Positions 14,663-23,060 of a stretch of DNA of 40,615 bases are shown piece by piece. Source of the DNA: a virus. The stretch's first letter is position 1. Every line of letters begins with the position of its first letter. The DNA is taken from the IMG/VR virus record IMGVR_UViG_3300005608_000012, positions 1 to 40,615 of that record, one strand, 5' to 3'. Both the position numbers and the translations under genes were made by a program. The notes under the pieces are model-generated. The model did not search any database and was not told the origin of the DNA. It saw only the letters and a program-made list of their open reading frames with translations.

Positions 14663-14848
14663 ATGGACATCCCTACTCAAGATGTCGAGGATTTTCTTTA
14701 TTATGTTCGTCTCTTAGCAGACGAAAGAAATATTTCATCACGTCGTGCCTTTGGCGAAATGGTCAAAGGTGTTTACCAATCACTTATGGAGAAAGAGTAT
14801 GACCGTCAAGATCGTAAGAGTCGCCAACGGGGAAGATATAATCGCTGA
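14663..14848 (+). CDS. 61-residue charged protein, unknown function
   Basis: A small protein with an acidic N-terminus (DIPTQDVEDFLYYVRLLADE) and a highly basic C-terminus (EYDRQDRKSRQRGRYNR). I prefer ATG 14663, which has AAGGAG about 11 bases upstream; an in-frame ATG at 14606 would add 19 residues but has no ribosome binding site. The basic tail could bind nucleic acid, which is inference. It overlaps the next gene by 50 bases. No family is recognised. Confidence 0.55.
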   Translation: MDIPTQDVEDFLYYVRLLADERNISSRRAFGEMVKGVYQSLMEKEYDRQDRKSRQRGRYNR

Positions 14849-15164
14849 TGTTCAAGAAGCGTACCCAAATAAAGAAGTGTATGCTCCTATTGGATACTTT
14901 CTAACTAACCCATATCAGGTTATAATAGAAGCAACAGCGGAAATGCTTTTTGAAGAAGGCACTACTGATGAACCGCAGAAGATCAATGATCTAAATCTAC
15001 AACTGTTTCCTTGGATACCTATGTCAGCAGACAAACGTTGTCTAGTACAGTTAAGTCAGGTTCAAACAATTTACAATCCACACCCAGAGGTAGAATCTAA
15101 ATGGGTAAAACTATCAGAGGTAGACAATGGCACCAATCAAACTGGTGATACTCAGAAATCTTAA
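14799..15164 (+). CDS. Sm-like small protein upstream of gp43, unknown function
   Basis: A 121-residue protein from ATG 14799, whose first residues read TVKIVRVANGEDIIADVQEA. The pattern (short strand, N-G-E, strand with I-x-A-x-V, later a PxQ strand and a final TIYNPHPEV) resembles Sm/Lsm-like small barrels. It is also similar to the adjacent 15127-15363 product, so the two look like tandem paralogues. Such proteins often bind RNA; here that is only a guess. An upstream in-frame ATG at 14745 lies well inside the preceding gene and is less likely. Confidence 0.65.
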   Translation: MTVKIVRVANGEDIIADVQEAYPNKEVYAPIGYFLTNPYQVIIEATAEMLFEEGTTDEPQKINDLNLQLFPWIPMSADKRCLVQLSQVQTIYNPHPEVESKWVKLSEVDNGTNQTGDTQKS

Positions 15165-15363
15165 TTACTTGATTGGAGAGGTCACAGAATTAGATGAAGA
15201 ACCATCTTATCTTATAACAGGATGTATGAAAATAGATGGTGATAAGTTCACACCATTTCCATTACATACAGATCAGAGAGATTGTTTCTTGACATCTGAT
15301 AATATTATGACTATAGTAGATCCATCAAAAGATACAATCACTAATTACAAAAAAGCATTGTGA
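15127..15363 (+). CDS. Sm-like small protein, paralogue of preceding gene
   Basis: A 78-residue protein starting APIKLVILRNLNYLIGEVTELDE and ending near DNIMTIVDPSKDTITNYKKA. The strand order and the matched end motifs (TIVDPS here, TIYNPH in the previous gene) suggest common ancestry, with this copy lacking about 40 residues. It overlaps the previous gene by 38 bases and its stop overlaps the gp43 GTG start, so it is translated together with the polymerase. Function is unknown. Confidence 0.65.
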   Translation: MAPIKLVILRNLNYLIGEVTELDEEPSYLITGCMKIDGDKFTPFPLHTDQRDCFLTSDNIMTIVDPSKDTITNYKKAL

Positions 15364-17837
15364 GCAAAATATACTCTAACGTAACTCTACTGGGCGACTC
15401 TATCCTCTGTAGAGGATATGAAAATGGTGAACCAGTATCGTTCAAAGAGATTATTAAACCAGTATTATTTGTTCCCTCTGCTAAAGGTAAATGGAGAACT
15501 TTAAAAGGTGAACCAATGACACCTGTTGTACAGGATGGTGCTAGACGTGCTAGAGAATTTATTGATAAGTACAAAGATGTTCAAAACTTTGAGGTTCACG
15601 GTTATGAACGTTTTGTTTATCAATGGATCTCTGACAAATATCCAGGTCAATTAAGATTCAATATGGATCATATGAAGATCTATACTATTGATATTGAGGT
15701 TGCCTGTGAAAATGGATTCCCTGATGTACAAGCATCACAGGAAGAGATGCTTTGTATAACAATCAAAGATCTTGCAACTGGTAAGTTTATTACTTGGGGA
15801 ACTCGTGAAGCAAATGTAGAGTCAGAGTATCGTGTGTTCTGGACAGAACAAGAAATGCTTGCTGACTTTCATAAGTGGTGGTGTGAAAATACACCTGATA
15901 TTATTACTGGTTGGAATTGCAACTTGTATGATATACCTTACATCTGTCGTCGTTTAGAACGTGTCCTAGGAGATAAATGGCAGAAGTCATTGTCACCTTG
16001 GAATAAAGTTAATATGAGAGAAGTCTACATCCAAGGACGTAGAAATCTTGCTTACGATATACTAGGTGTTAGTATCTTAGACTATCTTGATCTCTATAGA
16101 AAGTTTACATATACTAATCAAGAGTCTTATCGTCTAGAACATATTGCTACAGTAGAACTTGGTGAAGGTAAACTAGATCATAGTGAGTATGAAAACTTTA
16201 AAGATTTTTATACAGAGCATTGGCAAAAGTTTGTAGAGTACAACATCAAAGACGTTGATCTAGTTGACAGACTAGAGAAGAAGATGAAACTTCTTGAACT
16301 AGCAGTAACTATGGCATATGATGCTAAAGTAAACTTTGAAGATGTGTACTCTCAAGTTCGCACTTGGGATACTCTTATATACAATTATCTTAAGGAGAAG
16401 AATATCTGTGTTCCACCTCGTCAAGAAAGTGAAAAGAATGACAAATACGCAGGTGCGTATGTTAAGGAACCTATACCTGGGTTATATGATTGGGTGGTTA
16501 GTTTCGACCTTAACTCTCTGTACCCTCATCTCATTATGGAATATAACATTTCACCAGAGACTTTGGTTCCCACTAGATACCCAAGTATCTCAGTGGACAA
16601 AATCTTAGATGGTGAAATTAGTATTGATAGTGAGTATTGTGTTGCTGCTAATGGTGCACAATATAGAAAAGACATCCAAGGGTTCTTACCTCAGATGATG
16701 CAAAAGATCTACGATGAACGTAAGATCTACAAAAAGAAAATGCTTATTGCTAAGTCTGAATATGAAAAGACAGGTAATAAAGCATTACAAGCAGACATAT
16801 CTGCTTTCAATAATATTCAGATGGCACGTAAGATTCAACTTAACAGTGCTTATGGTGCTATCGGAAATCAATACTTCCGATACTTTAATATTGCTAATGC
16901 CGAAGCAATTACATTGTCTGGACAGTTATCTATCCGTTGGATAGAAAACAAAATGAACTCTTACATAAACAAAATTTTAAAAACAAAGGAGGTTGATTAT
17001 GTTATTGCTTCTGATACCGATTCCATTTATCTTAATCTGGGTTCTCTGGTTGAAACTGTATTCAAGGGCAGAGAGAAAAGCGATAAAAGCGTTCTCAGGT
17101 TCCTTGAAAAGGTGTGTGATGTGGAATTTGAAAAGTATATTCAGAATTCTTATGAAGCGTTGGCAACCACTGTAAACGCATATGATCAAAAGATGTTTAT
17201 GAAGCGAGAGAACATCGCTAACAAAGGCATCTGGACTGCTAAGAAAAGATACATCCTCAATGTATGGAATAGTGAGGGTGTTCAATACTCTGAACCTAAA
17301 CTAAAGATGATGGGTATTGAAGCAGTTAAATCATCTACACCTGCTGCTTGTAGGACAGCAATTAAAGATGCACTGAAAGTTATTATGAATGGTACAGAAT
17401 CTGATGTACAAGAATTTGTAGGAGATTTCAGAAAGAAATTTGAAAGTATGCCACCAGAAGATATTGCATTCCCTCGTGGATGTAATGGGGTTGGCAAATT
17501 CTCAAATCCTGCTACAATTTATAGTAAGGGAACTCCCATACACGTGCGTGGTGCGTTACTATATAATTTCCACGCTAAGAAAACAAAGATAACTCACAAG
17601 TATCCTCTCATACAAGAGGGAGAGAAAGTAAAGTTTCTTTATCTTAGACGACCCAATAAAATAAACGAGAATGTAATCTCATTTTTCCAAACATTACCTA
17701 AAGAGTTTGGACTTGACAAATACATAGATTTTGATCTACAATTCCAGAAGAGTTTTCTTGATCCTTTACAGGTTATTATGGACACTATCAACTGGAAGGC
17801 AGAAAAAATCGCTACTTTAGAAGACCTTTTTGTATGA
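15360..17837 (+). CDS. 43: gp43 family B DNA polymerase
   Basis: The replicative polymerase, 825 residues (T4 gp43 has 898). The 3'-5' exonuclease motif I reads [12 protein letters not shown] with D111 and E113; Exo II is seen around NLYDIPYI (D191). Polymerase motif A is DLNSLYP near residue 384, motif [10 protein letters not shown] near 490 and motif C SDTDSIYL near 553, so both active sites appear intact. Start is GTG 15360, overlapping the stop of the previous gene. It heads a tightly coupled gp43-uvsX-2OG-gp41-mazG unit. It works with gp45, gp44/62, gp41 and gp61, all encoded here. Confidence 0.97.
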   Translation: MSKIYSNVTLLGDSILCRGYENGEPVSFKEIIKPVLFVPSAKGKWRTLKGEPMTPVVQDGARRAREFIDKYKDVQNFEVHGYERFVYQWISDKYPGQLRFNMDHMKIYTIDIEVACENGFPDVQASQEEMLCITIKDLATGKFITWGTREANVESEYRVFWTEQEMLADFHKWWCENTPDIITGWNCNLYDIPYICRRLERVLGDKWQKSLSPWNKVNMREVYIQGRRNLAYDILGVSILDYLDLYRKFTYTNQESYRLEHIATVELGEGKLDHSEYENFKDFYTEHWQKFVEYNIKDVDLVDRLEKKMKLLELAVTMAYDAKVNFEDVYSQVRTWDTLIYNYLKEKNICVPPRQESEKNDKYAGAYVKEPIPGLYDWVVSFDLNSLYPHLIMEYNISPETLVPTRYPSISVDKILDGEISIDSEYCVAANGAQYRKDIQGFLPQMMQKIYDERKIYKKKMLIAKSEYEKTGNKALQADISAFNNIQMARKIQLNSAYGAIGNQYFRYFNIANAEAITLSGQLSIRWIENKMNSYINKILKTKEVDYVIASDTDSIYLNLGSLVETVFKGREKSDKSVLRFLEKVCDVEFEKYIQNSYEALATTVNAYDQKMFMKRENIANKGIWTAKKRYILNVWNSEGVQYSEPKLKMMGIEAVKSSTPAACRTAIKDALKVIMNGTESDVQEFVGDFRKKFESMPPEDIAFPRGCNGVGKFSNPATIYSKGTPIHVRGALLYNFHAKKTKITHKYPLIQEGEKVKFLYLRRPNKINENVISFFQTLPKEFGLDKYIDFDLQFQKSFLDPLQVIMDTINWKAEKIATLEDLFV

Positions 17838-18850
17838 CATCAGCATTTTTTAAAGACATTATCAGCGACATCGGAAACGAGTATGCAGGTGTAGTGTCAG
17901 ATGGAGTATCAGCAGGAGACGTTGCGTCTTTTGTAGATACAGGTAGTTACATCTTTAATGCCCTAGTAAGTGGTAGTATTAAGGGTGGAATTCCTTCCAA
18001 TAAAATCACCGCTATTGCAGGTGAGAGTAGTACAGGTAAAACTTTCTTTACCCTTAGTATGGTAAAAAGTTTTCTTGAAAGTAATCCAGACGCAGGTTGC
18101 ATTTATTTTGAATCTGAGTCTGCATTATCTAAGGATATGATCGAGACTAGGAATATCCCTTCAGATCGTATGGTTTTAGTTCCTGTTACTACAGTTCAAG
18201 AATTTAGAACACAATCACTAAGGATTGTTGACAAGTATCTTGAGCAACCAGAGGCAGAACGCAAACCATTAATGTTCGTTCTTGATTCTCTTGGTATGTT
18301 ATCTACATCGAAAGAAGTAGAAGACTCATCAGCAGGTAAAGACACACGAGATATGACTCGTGCACAGGTTGTCAAAGCAATCTTCCGTGTTCTTACTTTG
18401 AAGTTGGGTAAAGCGAACATACCTATGATTGTCACAAACCATACATATGATGTAGTGGGTGCATATGTACCTACAAAAGAAATGGGCGGTGGTTCTGGTC
18501 TTAAGTATGCAGCATCGACTATCATCTATCTTGCTAAGTCTAAAGAAAAAGATGGTAAAGAGGTGATCGGAAACATCATTAGATGTGAGACAAAAAAATC
18601 TAGGTTTACAAAAGAGAATGCTAAAATTACTACTCGTCTTTTCTATGACGAACGTGGACTCGACAGGTATTATGGATTACTGGAGTTGGGTGAGAAGTAT
18701 GGAGTCTTCCAACGGAGGGGGAATAGGGTTGTTGTTGGTGAATCTTCCGTTTTTCCTTCTGCTATTCTTGCCAATCCTGACAAGTATTTCACGACCGAAA
18801 TAATGGAAGCATTGGATGAGGCAGCACAAAAAGAATTTGCGTACGGTTAG
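17834..18850 (+). CDS. uvsX: UvsX RecA-like recombinase
   Basis: A 338-residue strand-exchange ATPase of the RecA/UvsX family (T4 UvsX has 391 residues), which drives recombination-dependent replication and repair. Walker A is GESSTGKT at 63-70. The middle contains [12 protein letters not shown] (Walker B region) and the conserved [21 protein letters not shown] loop, equivalent to the DNA-binding L2 region. The four-base overlap with gp43 shows coupling. The C-terminus is shorter than in T4. Confidence 0.95.
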   Translation: MTSAFFKDIISDIGNEYAGVVSDGVSAGDVASFVDTGSYIFNALVSGSIKGGIPSNKITAIAGESSTGKTFFTLSMVKSFLESNPDAGCIYFESESALSKDMIETRNIPSDRMVLVPVTTVQEFRTQSLRIVDKYLEQPEAERKPLMFVLDSLGMLSTSKEVEDSSAGKDTRDMTRAQVVKAIFRVLTLKLGKANIPMIVTNHTYDVVGAYVPTKEMGGGSGLKYAASTIIYLAKSKEKDGKEVIGNIIRCETKKSRFTKENAKITTRLFYDERGLDRYYGLLELGEKYGVFQRRGNRVVVGESSVFPSAILANPDKYFTTEIMEALDEAAQKEFAYG

Positions 18851-19431
18851 TGGAACTAAGAGATTACATACAAATTTACGACTACACATTACCTGATAGT
18901 GTTTGTAAAAACATTATTAGATTGTTCGGTAGTCAGGTTCACGAAGAGGTAGATCAAAATGGTTTACCAACATTTCATCAATTCAATATTACTCAATCAA
19001 TAGATGACAATGAGCACAATCTCAATGTCTCTCCTTGGTCTGAGTGGGGATTGATACAAAATGCTTTGATTGAATCGTCACATCACTATGTCCAAAAATA
19101 TATGGAGGACGTAGATTGCAGAGCATATTTTCCTATGAAATCTGCACTAGAACAATTCAGAGTTAAGAGATACAGAGCAGGATCGGATGATCGTTTTGAT
19201 AAACACGTTGATGTTGGAGATCACGCATCTGCTCGTAGATTCTTATCAATGTTCTGGTATCTAAATGATGTTAGTGAAGGTGGTGAAACTGTTTTTGAAA
19301 ACGGTCCCACCATAAAACCAAAAGCAGGTAGACTAATTATGTTTCCCCCACTTTGGTTATTCCCTCACGAGGGCAAACGTACTATATCTGATGACAAATT
19401 CATCGTGAGTTCTTACACACATTATGTCTAA
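18850..19431 (+). CDS. 2OG-Fe(II) oxygenase (prolyl 4-hydroxylase-like)
   Basis: A 193-residue oxygenase lying between uvsX and gp41. The triad is H119-x-D121 (DKHVDVGD) and H173, with K183 (DDKFIVSSY) in the position that binds 2-oxoglutarate; prolyl 4-hydroxylases use Lys there. GGETVFENG at 144-152 and KAGRLIMFPPLW at 157-169 are further family marks. GTG start at 18850 shares its first base with the uvsX stop. The location inside the replication operon suggests early expression. The substrate is unknown and could be a protein, such as a ribosomal or phage factor. Confidence 0.85.
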   Translation: MELRDYIQIYDYTLPDSVCKNIIRLFGSQVHEEVDQNGLPTFHQFNITQSIDDNEHNLNVSPWSEWGLIQNALIESSHHYVQKYMEDVDCRAYFPMKSALEQFRVKRYRAGSDDRFDKHVDVGDHASARRFLSMFWYLNDVSEGGETVFENGPTIKPKAGRLIMFPPLWLFPHEGKRTISDDKFIVSSYTHYV

Positions 19432-20782
19432 TCTTGAAACTCTAATTTTATCATCAATATTCTTCAATGAGAAATTTACTCGTACAGTATTACCTCATAT
19501 AAAAGGAGAATATTTTGAGGATAACAACAACAAAATAATTTTTGAAGAAACCTCAAAGTATTTTACACAGTATGATGGCATCCCAACAAAGGAAGCATTA
19601 CATATTGAACTCGAAACTCGTAAAGACCTTACTGGTGATCAATCTAAAATTATAGAAGATACTGTAAGTTTCTTTAAAGAAGAACCACACGATCTTAAAT
19701 GGTTAGTAGATACTACTGAGAAATGGTGTCGTGATCGTGCAATATATAATGCTTTACTAGAGTCAATACAAATTGCAGACGGTGAAAAGAAAGCAAGTAG
19801 AGATGCTATACCATCACTACTAACAGATGCACTTGCTGTAAGTTTTGATAACTCTGTTGGACACGATTATATTGATGATGCTGATGATAGATTTGATTTC
19901 TATCATAGAAAAGAGGAGAAGATTCCCTTTGATATTTCTATGTTGAATAAAATTACAAAGGGTGGTCTAGGTAAGAAGACACTGAATATTGCACTGGCAG
20001 GAACTGGTGTTGGTAAGTCATTGTTTATGTGCCACACTGCTGCATCACATTTAATGCAAGGATATAATGTCCTTTATATTACTTGTGAAATGGCAGAAGA
20101 AAAGATTGCTGAACGTATTGACGCAAACTTATTGAATATAAACGTACAACAATTAGAAACATTACCTAAAGTTATGTACGATAATAAGATGACAAAGGTT
20201 GCAGAAAAAACTCAAGGTCGTCTTATTGTAAAAGAATACCCAACAGCAGCAGCACACGTAGGTCATTTTAAATCTTTACTACAAGAGTTAGCAATTAAAA
20301 AGTCTTTTACTCCTGACGTAGTGTTTGTAGATTACTTAAACATCTGTGCATCTGCTAGATATAAGGGGGCAATAGTTAATTCTTACACCTATGTTAAAGC
20401 AATCGCTGAAGAACTCCGTGGTCTTGCTGCTGAGTGCAACCTTCCTATCATTAGTGCTACTCAAACTACTAGATCAGGTTACGGGAACTCAGATGTGGAA
20501 CTTACAGACACTTCTGAATCTTTTGGTCTCCCTGCAACTGCTGACTTTATGTTTGCTCTTATTTCTAGTGAAGACTTGGAAGCAAACGGTCAAATAATGA
20601 TCAAGCAGTTAAAGAATAGATACAATGATCCAACAATGAACAAAAGATTTGTTGTGGGTATTGACAGGGGGAAGATGAGACTGTATGATTGTGATCAACA
20701 GGAAAATATTATAGATCCTGGTCACAACGGTGAGGATACACCTAAAATTCAACCAACATTATTTCAAGATTTTAAAGTATGA
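19424..20782 (+). CDS. 41: gp41 replicative DNA helicase (DnaB family)
   Basis: A 452-residue hexameric 5'-3' helicase matching T4 gp41 (475 residues), which unwinds DNA ahead of gp43 and stimulates gp61 primase. Walker A is AGTGVGKS at 192-199, followed by VLYITCEMAEEKIAERIDAN, the characteristic DnaB/gp41 motif 1a. Walker B lies in DVVFVDYLNI, and ISATQTTRSGYGNSD corresponds to motif 3. It starts eight bases before the end of the upstream oxygenase gene and overlaps mazG by four bases. Confidence 0.95.
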   Translation: MSNLETLILSSIFFNEKFTRTVLPHIKGEYFEDNNNKIIFEETSKYFTQYDGIPTKEALHIELETRKDLTGDQSKIIEDTVSFFKEEPHDLKWLVDTTEKWCRDRAIYNALLESIQIADGEKKASRDAIPSLLTDALAVSFDNSVGHDYIDDADDRFDFYHRKEEKIPFDISMLNKITKGGLGKKTLNIALAGTGVGKSLFMCHTAASHLMQGYNVLYITCEMAEEKIAERIDANLLNINVQQLETLPKVMYDNKMTKVAEKTQGRLIVKEYPTAAAHVGHFKSLLQELAIKKSFTPDVVFVDYLNICASARYKGAIVNSYTYVKAIAEELRGLAAECNLPIISATQTTRSGYGNSDVELTDTSESFGLPATADFMFALISSEDLEANGQIMIKQLKNRYNDPTMNKRFVVGIDRGKMRLYDCDQQENIIDPGHNGEDTPKIQPTLFQDFKV

Positions 20783-21276
20783 CTTCTACACCAGACCCAA
20801 TGCCTCAAGATTTTAAGGGGTTCGCATCACCTGCTGCTAAGAAAATGAAGGATCGTCCAAAGCAAGAGAAGTTTGATATTGATCTTGATAAGTACACAGA
20901 ATTCGTTGATTTGGTAACATCTGATGCAAGTAAGAGTTATGATTCTCTCATAGAAAGGTACGAGGAACTACATAAAGAAGGGTGTAAAATAGAAAGACTC
21001 GATACCGCAGCATCAGGAATGCTTGCTGAAGCGGGAGAGTTTATGGAACTCGTCAAAAAAATCAAATTTCAAGGTAAACCTTGGAACGATGATGTTAAAG
21101 ACCACCTTGTTACAGAACTCGGAGACGTGATGTGGTATGCTGCACAAGCAGCGATGGCATTGGATGAACGTCTTGCAGAGGTAATCTTCCGTAATACAGT
21201 GAAACTTGCATCTCGCTATCCAGAGGGAGAGTTTTCTATAGAACGTTCAGAAAAGCGTAAGGAAGGTGACAGATAA
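20779..21276 (+). CDS. mazG: MazG-like nucleotide pyrophosphohydrolase
   Basis: A 165-residue member of the all-alpha NTP pyrophosphatase superfamily. MazG enzymes hydrolyse NTPs or dNTPs to monophosphates; a role in lowering ppGpp has been suggested for cyanophages but is debated. The metal-binding ExxE/ExxD pattern is visible as E84-x-x-E87 (LAEAGEFMEL) and E113-x-x-D116 (TELGDVMWY). The N-terminal 70 residues are charged and less typical. It is coupled to gp41 by a four-base overlap, in keeping with a nucleotide-supply role beside replication genes. Confidence 0.88.
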   Translation: MTSTPDPMPQDFKGFASPAAKKMKDRPKQEKFDIDLDKYTEFVDLVTSDASKSYDSLIERYEELHKEGCKIERLDTAASGMLAEAGEFMELVKKIKFQGKPWNDDVKDHLVTELGDVMWYAAQAAMALDERLAEVIFRNTVKLASRYPEGEFSIERSEKRKEGDR

Positions 21277-21601
21277 ATTACCACAGGAAAAAGAAGTGAC
21301 TAATTTTCCATTCTCAGATATAAAACCTCTAATAAAACTTCCGTTTGTCGGGAGTTTTTATACTAAGCAAGAGGTTGAACTTTTACTACAAAGAACTTTA
21401 GACGAAGCAAAACGTATTGATGAAGAGTCAATGCGTAAGCACAATAGAGATGCTACTGTCATAAGTATGATACTAGGATTTACTTGTCTAGCATTATTTC
21501 TAGATGGCACACTTCGTTTACTAGGTATTGTACCACCATTTTTAGGAATAGACATTGACATTATAGATAAAATAGTAGAGAAAGTTAATGAACTAAGATG
21601 A
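21266..21601 (+). CDS. membrane protein with cytosolic helix, unknown function
   Basis: A 111-residue protein starting at GTG 21266, overlapping mazG by 11 bases. Residues about 30-62 form a charged helix (FYTKQEVELLLQRTLDEAKRIDEESMRKHNRD). A transmembrane stretch follows at about 67-94 (ISMILGFTCLALFLDGTLRLLGIVPPFLG), then an acidic/hydrophobic tail (IDIDIIDKIVEKVNEL). No family is recognised. It is in the gp43-uvsX-gp41 operon by spacing, so probably early. Confidence 0.65.
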   Translation: MTDKLPQEKEVTNFPFSDIKPLIKLPFVGSFYTKQEVELLLQRTLDEAKRIDEESMRKHNRDATVISMILGFTCLALFLDGTLRLLGIVPPFLGIDIDIIDKIVEKVNELR

Positions 21602-22143
21602 CAGTTTATGTTGGTAGTGGACAACCCGTATTCGAGTTTATACTACCAGATGAATGTATTGAAGAAGCAAACATTGTTATTGATGATTGGTTGAAGTTAG
21701 ATAAACCATCACCAGAAGCATCTAATGTTGTAGCACGTCAAACTGATTGGGATATGAAGATGCCTAAGTGCGAATCGTATGTCACTTTATGTTGTAAAAT
21801 GATTGCTAATCTAATATATAACGCAGGTGGTAGAGTTTATGGTGGATTGAATGATGGAACTACAGATGTAGAATATTATGCTAAAGATATATGGGGTGCA
21901 GACTATCAGCAGGGAGACTATGTGAAACCACACTGTCATTTTCCTGCTGATTTTGCTGCTGTTGGATATTTAAAAATAGATGATGGTGCATCACCTGTAA
22001 TGTTTGACGGACGTAATCCATACTATGTGTCAGCAAGACAACTATTAATATTTGATGCAAAGATGCAACACGAAGTACCACCTACATCAGCAGGAAGACG
22101 TTGTTTTGCTATGAATCTATATAAAAAAGCAGGTACCTTCTAA
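21598..22143 (+). CDS. 2OG-Fe(II) oxygenase-like protein
   Basis: A 181-residue protein, the sixth oxygenase-like gene in the window. H112-x-H114 (VKPHCHFPADFAAVGYLKIDD) supplies the first metal ligands, with His in place of Asp as in the genes at 4833 and 5441. H158 occurs in LLIFDAKMQHEVPP and Arg 167-168 in AGRRCFAMNLY. The order and spacing match phage 2OG-FeII_Oxy_5-type proteins. It overlaps the previous gene by four bases. Its stop codon forms part of the next late-like promoter motif. The substrate is unknown. Confidence 0.75.
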   Translation: MTVYVGSGQPVFEFILPDECIEEANIVIDDWLKLDKPSPEASNVVARQTDWDMKMPKCESYVTLCCKMIANLIYNAGGRVYGGLNDGTTDVEYYAKDIWGADYQQGDYVKPHCHFPADFAAVGYLKIDDGASPVMFDGRNPYYVSARQLLIFDAKMQHEVPPTSAGRRCFAMNLYKKAGTF

Positions 22144-22146
22144 ATA
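22140..22146 (+). promoter_or_regulatory. T4-late-promoter-like motif (CTAAATA)
   Basis: TCTAAATAG overlaps the stop codon of the preceding oxygenase gene. The box ends 13 bases before the ATG at 22160, and an AAAAAGG ribosome binding site lies in between. It is the same string as at 8301-8309 and at 13426 on the minus strand. Confidence 0.5.
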
Positions 22147-22159
22147 GTAAAAAAGGTCG

Positions 22160-23059
22160 ATGGCAAGGGAACAAGATCAAGGAACTCAGTTTGAATGGTG
22201 CGTATTACATACTGCATATAGTCGTCTTACTAATCCAGAAGTTTTATCTAGTAAACAACTAAAAACTAAAGAAAAAGCATTAGCAACTTGGAATAAAACA
22301 AACAGCACAGTACAAAAAGACTCTGTAAAAGTAGTAGATAAACTTGCAAAGACCTTATCCACTAATGAAAGTTTAAAATTTTATGCCTCATTTGAAAAGA
22401 TGGAATCGGGAAGTAAATCTGATATAGTTTTTTATAAAGGTGGTAAGTTATATCAATGCTCTATGAAATATGGAAATTCTTTTCAACTTAGTAGTTCAAT
22501 GATAGAGACTAATGTAACTGCACTCACTGAAATATATAAAAAAATTGCTAGAGGTAAGGGTTCAAGCACAGATGGTAATACTTTGGCAAATATTCAAAAG
22601 GTAATTAATGATGTGGAAGCATTTTTTCCAAATAAATATATGACAAAGGAAGACGTTGATTCATTAATCAAACACAATCCAAATGCAGCAGCACTAGAAG
22701 AAAGGTTGATAGAAATTATAGGAACTAAAGGTAAGGATGGTGTCGGATCAGTCTATGATGAATTTAGATGTGCTTTTGTAGAAGAATCAATCACAGGAAA
22801 GATGACATTAAAAGGAAAACCTCTTCAAATAGCGACACATATACTAACAGAAAAAGGTGTGAGACCAATTACTAAGAAATTAGTACAAGAGTTTTGTGCA
22901 ATAGTAAATCCAAGATTTTCTAAAAAGAAACAAGGTACATTTCCAAAGACAAGACAACTGGGAAAGGGTGTTCTAGGTCCTATAGAGAGGATTCCTACCA
23001 GTCTACAAGGTGTCACACAATATAATCCAGTAATTAGATTAGATGTTAAACTAGGATAG
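22160..23059 (+). CDS. possible PD-(D/E)XK-type nuclease, function uncertain
   Basis: A 299-residue protein that I do not recognise outright. A nuclease-like core is suggested by an N-terminal QFEWCVLHTAY helix with E12, then SKSDIVFYKGGKLYQCSMKYG, in which D88 and the S101-x-K103 (or Q99) pair have the spacing of PD-(D/E)XK enzymes. FQLSSSMIETN would follow as the next helix. The C-terminal third is basic (RFSKKKQGTFPKTRQLGKG). It is preceded by a late-like motif and followed two bases later by the ligase-like gene at 23061, so the two may act on the same nucleic acid. Confidence in nuclease activity is modest. Confidence 0.45.
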   Translation: MAREQDQGTQFEWCVLHTAYSRLTNPEVLSSKQLKTKEKALATWNKTNSTVQKDSVKVVDKLAKTLSTNESLKFYASFEKMESGSKSDIVFYKGGKLYQCSMKYGNSFQLSSSMIETNVTALTEIYKKIARGKGSSTDGNTLANIQKVINDVEAFFPNKYMTKEDVDSLIKHNPNAAALEERLIEIIGTKGKDGVGSVYDEFRCAFVEESITGKMTLKGKPLQIATHILTEKGVRPITKKLVQEFCAIVNPRFSKKKQGTFPKTRQLGKGVLGPIERIPTSLQGVTQYNPVIRLDVKLG

Positions 23060-23060
23060 T

